64,000 nt of DNA, from assembly GCA_902788605.1 (NCBI GenBank), contig CADAKX010000010.1, forward strand, positions 1 to 64,000, read 5' to 3'. The notes below the pieces were generated by a model. The model was not told the origin of the DNA. It searched no databases and saw only the letters and a program-made list of their open reading frames with translations. The position numbers and the translations under genes were made by a program. This stretch comes from an uncultured Prevotellaceae bacterium (GTDB lineage: Bacteria > Bacteroidota > Bacteroidia > Bacteroidales > Bacteroidaceae). Positions 37,301 to 44,390 of this stretch are shown here, in pieces. Numbering within the stretch: the stretch's first letter is position 1; the number at the start of each line of letters is the position of its first letter.

Positions 37301-38839
37301 ACCAGCGTGTGACACCACTTCATAATAGTAGTCATGACGGGCATCGGTGAGCTGCTCTGAGAAAGTGGTGGCTTTGATACCTGTGGCTACCTGAACAGCA
37401 CCAGGATAACGGATGACGTCGTAGTTAAGGGCAGCCTCGTCCACTGGACCATAGTTCAATGAAGAAGTAGGCGCATCCCAAGAAAGGTTGGCCTGCATAT
37501 CGGCAGTGATGCTCAGGGTCAGGTTGCCAACAGCGTTGGGGATATCACTTCCCACAAACACATGGTCCACACGTTCAGGACTGCTGCCTTTATCGTTAGC
37601 CACCTGGATGGTGAGTTTATGAGCACCATCAGTCAGGTTCAGGTCTATAGTAGTCTGTGCACCTGCAGCTACCGTGGCCTCCACGGTGTTGTTGTCGTCA
37701 ATGGTAACCAATGCCTTGAGGGTGCCAGAGAGGCTCTCAGCGCCATCATAGGTCTTGGTGGGAGCAGTAAAGGTCACCTTGTTATCGGCAAACGAGATGC
37801 CACTCACAGCAGCAGGGGCCTTATCGGCTGCCCAAGGCAGAGAGAAGCCTGCCATGGCAAAGCAGTCCTGAGGATAAGCGATGAGATGGGTTGTCTTACG
37901 TGTTGCTGGATCAAACACGGCAAGGTTTCCCTGCCAATTGTTGTCCAGGTAGTTGAAATAGAGTTTGCCTGTGGCAAAATCAAAACTGGCAGAAGCCACG
38001 TTGTTAATCCACTCGATATCACCTTTGACGTTAGCATAGAGCTGAGTGCCAGCACCTGTCTCTTTGTTGAACTTATACAGAGAACCGTCATAAGCAATAT
38101 AATAGATGCCGTCCTTAGCCGACACCATGGTGAGTGGGAAGGCCTCGAAGTTGCCAACAATCTCTGAACTGAGGTCAGAGCGCTTCACCTCCAGGATACC
38201 ACTCCATGTAGGTACATAGAAATTATCTGATGAGGCATCGTAGGCAGCGCCAGTGGGACGACGGACAGGAGTGTCTCCTTTCAGATAGTCGGTCTTGGTC
38301 TGTACCAACTGGCCTGTCTTGGCATCGTAAACACTAATCTTCTCGCTGCAGAAGCAATACCACTTGCCATCCACCAGGACATAAGAGCCATTGGAACCTA
38401 CTGTCTCGGTGGGCAGCACCAGTCCGTTATGCTCCTGATAGAGTTTGGTGTTGCCGTTGAGATAATAGCCCAACACCTGGCCCTGTGCAAAGCCGTTGGC
38501 ATCATCGGTACGTGAGTCAAGCACAGAATAGAAATAGATGCTGTCGGGATAGACCTCTGACGCAGCAATCTTTTCTGTCTTTTTCGGCTGACTTGCCCGT
38601 TTGACTGACTTGCCTTTCTGCAAACCGCCTTGGGCTACATAGCTTGCATAATCCTTGGGCTGGATGTAGTACTTGCTCGTAGGAGCAACACTAATCTTTC
38701 CAACACGTGGAAGTTGCTTAACTTCTGAGGCAGGAGCCTGAGGCTTGCCTGCGACAGTAATCGGTTCTGTGGACTGGGCCAACAGAGCACTGCTACCTGC
38801 TAAACTTAGCAGGAAGACTGAAGTAAACACTCTTTTCAT
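34313..38839 (-). CDS. Large T9SS-exported multidomain adhesin-like protein
   Basis: A 1508-residue surface protein, the longest in the window. It has a signal peptide (about 1-21) and an N-terminal beta-propeller-like region (about 100-340). Repeated Fn3-like segments alternate with cleaved-adhesin or choice-of-anchor J units (YKETFYYEENFQSFKIIDRN, LPYNESFAYGFVNKDPWTRM, DWLISPAIVGGSDISFWY). It ends in a T9SS sorting signal (KYNISGQRVNDNYKGIVIENGKK region). Related domains occur in Porphyromonas gingivalis gingipains and HagA, where they bind host protein or heme. Ligand here unknown. It is first in the operon behind the -7 box at 38900-38907. Confidence 0.88.
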   Translation of the reverse strand: MKRVFTSVFLLSLAGSSALLAQSTEPITVAGKPQAPASEVKQLPRVGKISVAPTSKYYIQPKDYASYVAQGGLQKGKSVKRASQPKKTEKIAASEVYPDSIYFYSVLDSRTDDANGFAQGQVLGYYLNGNTKLYQEHNGLVLPTETVGSNGSYVLVDGKWYCFCSEKISVYDAKTGQLVQTKTDYLKGDTPVRRPTGAAYDASSDNFYVPTWSGILEVKRSDLSSEIVGNFEAFPLTMVSAKDGIYYIAYDGSLYKFNKETGAGTQLYANVKGDIEWINNVASASFDFATGKLYFNYLDNNWQGNLAVFDPATRKTTHLIAYPQDCFAMAGFSLPWAADKAPAAVSGISFADNKVTFTAPTKTYDGAESLSGTLKALVTIDDNNTVEATVAAGAQTTIDLNLTDGAHKLTIQVANDKGSSPERVDHVFVGSDIPNAVGNLTLSITADMQANLSWDAPTSSLNYGPVDEAALNYDVIRYPGAVQVATGIKATTFSEQLTDARHDYYYEVVSHAGTTGNVKAKSNVFPAGSVWYPPYKETFYYEENFQSFKIIDRNADGNTWTRMCPNNDPTLAEAWLHGNGVTDPETGAVATYNDDYFITPKVSLKAGKDYRLSFDWGDNFYYGEKMNIFLGKGDEIADSVALVASNFSMDYVPGSTAFIFHVAEDGNYNIFFHSTTVGNSVNVILDNIAVELYANYDAPDSVVNVSAVAGAQGALVNTLSFTAPSKTYAQGQLSNITRIEVFRNESEQPVHVFESPAVGANLSWTDTDVENGLVTYKLVPYNEAGQGLVAEVTNWVGLDVPADVPTLAIKQVQGEWGNYTAQVDFTQVSDKGKHGGYVVPEEVKYVLYRYDEYNFSEHWQAQNNPTSAFTITDENYWGWGQAYVTYLLVAQNAAGQSDGYMAGIVLGEPYALPYNESFAYGFVNKDPWTRMTDNYNYAWNISTGSGISVKPYDNDGGMLSFTYINETSNKEVMTTPRVSLDNTVNPELSFYMYHGTDAEEDDVVLDLYTNYQDEGWVAHKAILDYNNGTEGWSRFSLPLDNTKKDVQLAFAATAIGAVAPIYIDNIMIAEGNKNDLALENLKVEKKRVEAGEPGVFTVAVANYGMETANGYSVTLLKDGEPVATQTGDNTVTNEVKTYRFSVPTTKAEAGESHQFSAAIALDGDVNAANDSSAVVKLSIRGNLLPAVDALQGTSAAGSVNLSWTAPEKDSYVESATDDFDSYDNFIITNIGDWITYDGDGSTYTIGFTCPEYDNYFAPMAWQVWNPTRVGFDLNQFPVLKPHSGDRYLATWAATTESSVIPSDDWLISPAIVGGSDISFWYRVPNAGSDAQVFEIMTTDLDSTDPLDFTTFDRDSLEGTTDWVKFEFTLPKTAKHFAIRACSQTANYIVAFLDDLTYTSISNPDVKVALTGYKVYRDGQLIATLGKDQTTYSDADANVAAGNSYFVTAVYAEGESNGSNVYVSDFSAAIHSANANAAKAHQKYNISGQRVNDNYKGIVIENGKKHIRR

Positions 38840-39176
38840 AGTTCCTTAAAAAACACTTATCAACTAATCTTTTTACCAATTATCATAGCTTTCTGCATGC
38901 AAAAGTATATCAAAATTTTCAAACGGCGGAAGAAATTATAATTTTTTTTGCATAAAAAATCACCAAATACCGAAAAATCGGTATTTTTAAGCCACCACAT
39001 GGTTATAAAATGAAAGAAAAACTATTCTATTTCTTACGGTTTACTACTATTATGTATAAACATATTCATCATGACAATTTCCTCCAAAAAGTTTTTTTTC
39101 GACTACAAGGACTGATGTCGAGTTTTTTTTATACCTTTGCACCCTTGAAACCAATACCTAATTAATAAATATTGCG
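38840..39176. promoter_or_regulatory. Divergent promoter region, 337 bases
   Basis: No gene. A minus-strand -7 box TACTTTTG at 38900-38907 serves the adhesin operon. A plus-strand -7 box TACCTTTG at 39132-39139 serves the PL11 gene. The stretch between is AT-rich with T and A runs; no palindromic operator was recognised. Confidence 0.65.
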
Positions 39177-41018
39177 ATGAAGAAACGCATACTAGACACG
39201 ACGACGCTCATCATGGTGGCAGGGCTGACAACTCTGGCACAACCCAAATATGACTATTCTCTGCTGAGCACAGAGAAACTGGACCGTGGCGTCGTAGCCA
39301 TACGTCAGGCCGATGGACGCGCTTTTATCTCCTGGCGCACACTGATGACTGACCCCAAAGGTGCAGCCTTTGACGTCTATCGCAACGGACAGAAGCTCAA
39401 CCAGGCACCGCTAACGAAAGGCGGCACATGGTTTATTGACGATAATCCCACAGACGAAGCTGTGTATGAGGTAAGATGTGAGATGGAAGAAGGAAGAGGG
39501 AAGAAGGAAGACATCAGCCATCTTACATCTTCCATCAGCCATCAGCCCTCTTCCCTCTTCCCTCTTCCCTCTCCCATCGGCTACCTCCCCATACCCCTGC
39601 AGAAGCCAGACGAGATGCACACCGCCAACGACGCCTCGGTGGCTGACGTGGATGGTGACGGACAATACGAGATCATCCTGAAATGGGACCCTTGGAACGC
39701 CCACGACAATAGTCACGACGGCATGACAGGCCCCACCCTGCTGGACTGCTATCGCCTCAATGGCGAACGGCTCTGGCGCATCGACCTGGGACAAAACATC
39801 CGTAGCGGTGCTCACTACACGCCGTTTATCGTCTATGACCTGGATGGCGATGGAAAGGCGGAACTGATGGTGAAGACGGCTGACGGCACTCGCGATGCCA
39901 AGGGAACGGTGATTGGTGATTCGCTGGCTGACTATCGCAACCCTGCGGGGCGCATCCTCACAGGACCTGAGTATATCAGCGTGTTCAACGGATTGACAGG
40001 GGCCGTGATGGATACCAAACCTTATATCCCTGAGCGCGGCGACGTGAACAACTGGGGTGACAACCGTGGTAATCGCTCGGAGCGCTATCTGGCTGCTGTG
40101 GGCTATTTCGGAGGCCGCACACCGAGTGCGGTGTTCTGTCGCGGCTACTACACCCGCTCGGTGCTGGCTGCATGGGATTGGGATGGACACGAACTGAAAC
40201 AGCGCTGGGTCTTCGACACCAACGACGCACCATGGGCCAGCTACGCCGGACAGGGCAACCACAACCTGCGCGTGGCGGATGTCGATGGCGACGGATGGGA
40301 CGAGATCACCTATGGCTCGATGGCGGTGGACCACGATGGCAAGGGTCTCTACAACACGGGTATGGGGCATGGCGACGCCATCCACCTGATTGCCGACCAC
40401 AAGGATGGACAACTCTATATCTGGGACTGTCACGAGAACAAGCGCGACGGCTCTGACCTGCGCAACGCCAAGACGGGCGAGGTGGTCTTTCAGGTGAAGT
40501 CATCAACAGACGTGGGGCGTGCAATGGCTGCTGATATCGACCCCACCAACCCTGGCACGGAGATGTGGAGCATCGACAGTCGTGGCGTGAGAAACATGAA
40601 GGGTGAGGTCATCGACCATATCAACCCCAGAGGACTGAGCATCAACTTCGGCATCTGGTGGGACGGCGACTTGCTACGCGAACTTCTGGACCGTAGTGCC
40701 GTATCGAAATACGACTGGCAAAGCAACAGTATGAAGGTGCTACAGCGACTGGATGGACAGTTTAATAATGGTACTAAGCAGAATCCTTGCCTCAGTGCCG
40801 ACATCCTGGGCGACTGGCGCGAGGAGGTGATAACCCGCAACCGCGAGAGCACGGAACTGCGCATCTATGTCTCGACCATCCCCACCGACTATCGCATCAA
40901 CTGTCTGATGCAAGACATCCCCTACCGACTCAGCGTAGCCACTGAGAATGTGGGCTATAACCAACCGCCTGAGACGGGCTTCTATCTGGGACCCGATAAC
41001 ACGGAGTACCTGAAGTAA
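39177..41018 (+). CDS. Secreted PL11 rhamnogalacturonan lyase with in-frame repeat insert
   Basis: A 613-residue protein with signal peptide (about 1-22). It has the PL11 eight-bladed propeller with calcium-type loops DVDGDGQYEI, DLDGDGKAEL and DVDGDGWDEI. Family blocks are LDRGVVAI, DGRAFISWR, KWDPWNAHDNSHDG and NFGIWWDGDLLREL. PL11 cuts rhamnogalacturonan I by beta-elimination. Residues about 99-135 (EEGRGKKEDISHLTSSIS, HQPSSLFPLPSP) are low-complexity and encoded by a 16-unit heptanucleotide array, an in-frame insertion at a turn between the N-terminal domain and the propeller. DUF6057 and PD40 genes follow closely. Confidence 0.9.
   Translation: MKKRILDTTTLIMVAGLTTLAQPKYDYSLLSTEKLDRGVVAIRQADGRAFISWRTLMTDPKGAAFDVYRNGQKLNQAPLTKGGTWFIDDNPTDEAVYEVRCEMEEGRGKKEDISHLTSSISHQPSSLFPLPSPIGYLPIPLQKPDEMHTANDASVADVDGDGQYEIILKWDPWNAHDNSHDGMTGPTLLDCYRLNGERLWRIDLGQNIRSGAHYTPFIVYDLDGDGKAELMVKTADGTRDAKGTVIGDSLADYRNPAGRILTGPEYISVFNGLTGAVMDTKPYIPERGDVNNWGDNRGNRSERYLAAVGYFGGRTPSAVFCRGYYTRSVLAAWDWDGHELKQRWVFDTNDAPWASYAGQGNHNLRVADVDGDGWDEITYGSMAVDHDGKGLYNTGMGHGDAIHLIADHKDGQLYIWDCHENKRDGSDLRNAKTGEVVFQVKSSTDVGRAMAADIDPTNPGTEMWSIDSRGVRNMKGEVIDHINPRGLSINFGIWWDGDLLRELLDRSAVSKYDWQSNSMKVLQRLDGQFNNGTKQNPCLSADILGDWREEVITRNRESTELRIYVSTIPTDYRINCLMQDIPYRLSVATENVGYNQPPETGFYLGPDNTEYLK
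39471..39582. repeat. Sixteen-unit heptanucleotide array inside the PL11 gene
   Basis: Perfect 7-base phasing over 112 bases: units of the GGAAGAN class (39485-39512), then ATCAGCC/ATCTTNC units (39513-39547), then CTCTTCC units (39548-39575). The first and last classes are complementary in type, so the array is partly self-complementary. It is in frame with the lyase. Confidence 0.85.
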
Positions 41019-41046
41019 AGGAAAAAGCAAAAAACAAATAAAACTA

Positions 41047-42840
41047 ATGAAACGGTTTATACCATTAACAACCTGGCTCGTAGCGCTACTCATCATAACT
41101 GGCGCCCTGCTTATGTTCGAGTCTGATTTCCTGTGGAAGTTGCAGGATCAGAACCTTTTCCTCAACACCAAGCTGTTCTTTAACGAACAGATGGTGGTGC
41201 CTGGCGGACTGCTGTCTTGGATGGGCACCTATCTCACACAGTATTTCTATTACCCCTGGCTGGGCACCGTACTGCTCAGCCTCTGCTGGCTACTGATGAT
41301 GTGGTTCACAAAGCGAGCCTTCAAACTCAGCAACCAATGGTCGGCGCTGACACTGGTGCCTGTGGCCCTGCTACTACTCACCATCGTTGACATGGGCTAT
41401 TGGGTGTATATCCTCAAACTGCCTGGCCATGTGTTTGTGGGCACGCTGGGCACCACCGCTGTGGCTGGCCTGCTGTGGGTTTTCCGTGCTCTGCCCCAGC
41501 GCTTTGGTCTGCGACTCATCTTCATCGTCATCACCGCTATTCTGGGTTATCCCTTCCTGGGCATCTATGGATTGGGAGCCACCCTACTGATGGGCTTGTT
41601 CATCTGGAATCTGGAGCAGCCCCTATGGCAGAAAATTACGGGCTCTGTGCTGGCCTTGGCTGGTGCGGCCTTCGTGCCACAGCTGTGCTATCACCTGGTG
41701 TATTATCAGACGAACCTGGCCAACATCTATTATGCCGCATTGCCACTGTTCTTCGTCACCGAGGAATATCACGCCTACTACCTGCCCTACTATGGCTTGG
41801 CACTCTTCTTCGTACTGATGGTGACAGGGGAAGGTCTCTGCAAGCACATCACGCTGGGGAAATTCCAGAAATGGATAGTCCTTGGCACCCAAGTGCTTTT
41901 GGTGGCTGGACTGGCATGGGGCGTGTCGCACTTCTGGTATAAAGACGAGAACTTCCACCACGAGTTGAAGATGCAACGCTGCATCGAACAGAACGACTGG
42001 CAGGGTGTGGTTGCCGAAGGGGCCCTGCAACAGGACGAGCCCACACGTGCCATCATAATGATGCGCAACCTGGCCCTGAGTCGTCTGGGACGTCAAGCCA
42101 ACGAGATGTACCTCTATAAAAATGGCTCAAAGCGCTATGAGGCTCCCTTCGACATGCGACTGATGCTCTGCGTTGGTCCGCTGATGTACTATCAGTATGG
42201 CATGCTGAACTACTGCAACCGCCTGAGCACAGAGATGGGCGTGGAGTTTGGCTGGCGCGTATCCAACCTGAAACTGCTGGCCAAATGCACCATCCTCAAC
42301 AAGGAGGATAGCGAGGCACGTAAATACCTGAATCTCTTGAAGCACACCACCTTCTATGCCGACTGGGCCGAGAAGGCACACGAGATGGAGGAGTTGAAAA
42401 CGGTGGCTCACATGATGCACTATCCCAACATGCTGACCAGCGATGGTGGTAATATAGAGAAGTTCCTGATGAACCGATTGGCAGAGTGTACCTATGCCGA
42501 CGACCCCTACTTCCTGGAGCAGACCTTGCTGGCCTCACTCTACACCAAGGACATGGGACAGTTCTGGTATCACTTCCAAGACTATAGCAACCTGCACCCC
42601 AAAGACCCCATGCCACGCTACTTCCAGGAAGCAGCCTATCTATATGGCAAGTTGGAGGGGCGCCCCTATATCGACCAGATGCCCTTCGACCAGAGCGTCA
42701 AGCAGTCGTTCGAAAGTTTTATGCAGGCTGCCGAGCGCTTCGACGATACGGATGTGGAGTATGCCCGCGAGGGGCTGAAGGCCTTCTGCCATACCTATTA
42801 TTATGATTATTACCTGATGAGAGAACTTCCGGAGTATTAA
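41047..42840 (+). CDS. DUF6057 family membrane protein
   Basis: A 597-residue protein. The first 290 residues form about eight membrane segments (for example TTWLVALLIITGALLMF, LGTVLLSLCWLLMMWF, VALLLLTIVDMGYWVYI, ALFFVLMVTGEGL). The remaining 300 are soluble and helical, resembling TPR-like repeats (LALSRLGRQANEMYLY, EDSEARKYLNLLKHTTFYADWAEKA). It matches the pattern of the Bacteroidota DUF6057 family, which has no assigned function. It starts 28 bases after the PL11 stop and ends 16 before the PD40 lipoprotein, so these three are probably one transcript. Confidence 0.8.
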   Translation: MKRFIPLTTWLVALLIITGALLMFESDFLWKLQDQNLFLNTKLFFNEQMVVPGGLLSWMGTYLTQYFYYPWLGTVLLSLCWLLMMWFTKRAFKLSNQWSALTLVPVALLLLTIVDMGYWVYILKLPGHVFVGTLGTTAVAGLLWVFRALPQRFGLRLIFIVITAILGYPFLGIYGLGATLLMGLFIWNLEQPLWQKITGSVLALAGAAFVPQLCYHLVYYQTNLANIYYAALPLFFVTEEYHAYYLPYYGLALFFVLMVTGEGLCKHITLGKFQKWIVLGTQVLLVAGLAWGVSHFWYKDENFHHELKMQRCIEQNDWQGVVAEGALQQDEPTRAIIMMRNLALSRLGRQANEMYLYKNGSKRYEAPFDMRLMLCVGPLMYYQYGMLNYCNRLSTEMGVEFGWRVSNLKLLAKCTILNKEDSEARKYLNLLKHTTFYADWAEKAHEMEELKTVAHMMHYPNMLTSDGGNIEKFLMNRLAECTYADDPYFLEQTLLASLYTKDMGQFWYHFQDYSNLHPKDPMPRYFQEAAYLYGKLEGRPYIDQMPFDQSVKQSFESFMQAAERFDDTDVEYAREGLKAFCHTYYYDYYLMRELPEY

Positions 42841-42856
42841 TAACAGAGAATTGATT

Positions 42857-44374
42857 ATGAAGAAACAAATCACATATTCTATCCTTTATACACTGTTCAT
42901 TGTTCATTGCACATTGTTCATTGTCGCCTGTGGCGCCAGCGTGCCTGAGAGCTACAGCGAGAGTAAGGAGTTGCCCAAGATCTATCCGGATGTCATCGAT
43001 GTGACCATCCCTCAGAATATCGCGCCACTGACCTTCGAACTCGACGACGAGAAGGCCGACGGCATGATAGCACGCTATCAGAGGGATGGCATCGAGGTGG
43101 TATGCGAAGATAAGATGCAGCCCTCGATGAGCGACTGGCAAGCACTCACCGCTAAGCCTGGCGACATCAGCGTGGATGTCTTTGTGCGTCATGGCGAGGA
43201 GTGGACTCACCACAAGCCTTTCAGCATCCACGTGTCGGCTGACAGCATCGACAGTTACCTGAGCTACCGCCTCATCCCTTCGTCATTTGTCAGCTACGAG
43301 GCCCTGACCATCAGTCAGCGCTGCTTGGAGAACTACGACGAGAGCGTGATCTACGACAATATGCTCTGTGGTTTCGAGGTTGACGGACAGTGTATCAACT
43401 GTCACAACTACCAGATGGGTAATCCCAATCGCATGCAGTTTCATGCCCGCCAATATTGCGGTGGCACCATCATCGCCTATGACGGCACCATCAAGAAGGT
43501 GAACATGAAAAACGACTCCATCCTCTCGGCAGGTGTCTATCCGGCTTGGCATCCCTGGCTCAAACTCATCGTCTATTCCACCGACAGGACCAACCAGAGT
43601 TTCCACACCACCGACCCCAATAAGATTGAGGTCTATGACCAGGCCAGCGACATCATTGCCTATGACATCGACAAGAACGAGATTACCAACCTCGAGAACG
43701 ACACCACCGAGTTTGAGGTCTTCCCTGCCTGGGCTCCCGATGGCAAGACACTCTATTACTGCAGTGGCCACTACGAGCGTAAGGACTACAGCAAGTCGAG
43801 TGCTTCCGAACTGGTGAGCCGTTGCAAGGAACTGAAATACAACATCTATAAGAAGAGCTTCGACCCAGAGACCATGCAGTTTGGGCCGCGCGAACTGGTC
43901 TTTGCTGCCGACACGCTGGACCAGAGTGCCGTATTGCCCCGCATCAGTCCTGATGGACGTTACATGGTGTTTACCATGGCCAAGTACGGCTACTTCCACA
44001 TCTGGCACCACGATGCCGACCTGTGGGTGCTGGACCTCACCTCTGGCGAGGCAAAGCCCATCACAGCTATCAACAGCAACGACACCGAGAGCTATCACAC
44101 CTGGTCAAGCAATGGACACTGGCTGGTATTCAGCAGTCGACGCGACGATGGCACCTACACCCGTCCGTTCTTTGCCCACATGGATAAGGATGGTAAGTGG
44201 GGTAAGCCCTTTGAACTGCCACAGGCCGACCCCGACTATCACCGTCAGTTCCTGCGCAGCTATAACATCCCCGAGTTGATGAAGGGCCCAGTAGAAATCG
44301 CCCCTCAGACATTCGCAGATGTGCTGAAGGGCGATGGGGAACCAGTGAAATATGTTCAGAGGTTGTCGAAATAA
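42857..44374 (+). CDS. PD40 beta-propeller lipoprotein with CxxCH motif
   Basis: A 505-residue protein. The ATG at 42857 is used rather than the TTG at 42851. Lipobox FIVAC places the lipid anchor at Cys 25. A CINCH motif (CxxCH, near residue 180) could bind heme c. From about 210 the chain has PD40/TolB-like propeller blades (SAGVYPAWHPWLKLIVYSTD, VFPAWAPDGKTLYYCS, RISPDGRYMVFT, TWSSNGHWLVFSS). It is predicted to sit in the periplasm on a membrane. Function is unknown. Its signal peptide TLFIVHCTLFIVAC is encoded by heptanucleotide repeats. It co-occurs with the DUF6057 gene. Confidence 0.8.
   Translation: MKKQITYSILYTLFIVHCTLFIVACGASVPESYSESKELPKIYPDVIDVTIPQNIAPLTFELDDEKADGMIARYQRDGIEVVCEDKMQPSMSDWQALTAKPGDISVDVFVRHGEEWTHHKPFSIHVSADSIDSYLSYRLIPSSFVSYEALTISQRCLENYDESVIYDNMLCGFEVDGQCINCHNYQMGNPNRMQFHARQYCGGTIIAYDGTIKKVNMKNDSILSAGVYPAWHPWLKLIVYSTDRTNQSFHTTDPNKIEVYDQASDIIAYDIDKNEITNLENDTTEFEVFPAWAPDGKTLYYCSGHYERKDYSKSSASELVSRCKELKYNIYKKSFDPETMQFGPRELVFAADTLDQSAVLPRISPDGRYMVFTMAKYGYFHIWHHDADLWVLDLTSGEAKPITAINSNDTESYHTWSSNGHWLVFSSRRDDGTYTRPFFAHMDKDGKWGKPFELPQADPDYHRQFLRSYNIPELMKGPVEIAPQTFADVLKGDGEPVKYVQRLSK
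42893..42927. repeat. Heptanucleotide array encoding a signal peptide
   Basis: Five units: CTGTTCA, TTGTTCA, TTGCACA, TTGTTCA, TTGTCGC. Three units equal seven codons, which gives the repeated LFIV core of the lipoprotein signal. Confidence 0.85.
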
Positions 44375-44390
44375 TATCTTACTATTAAGG

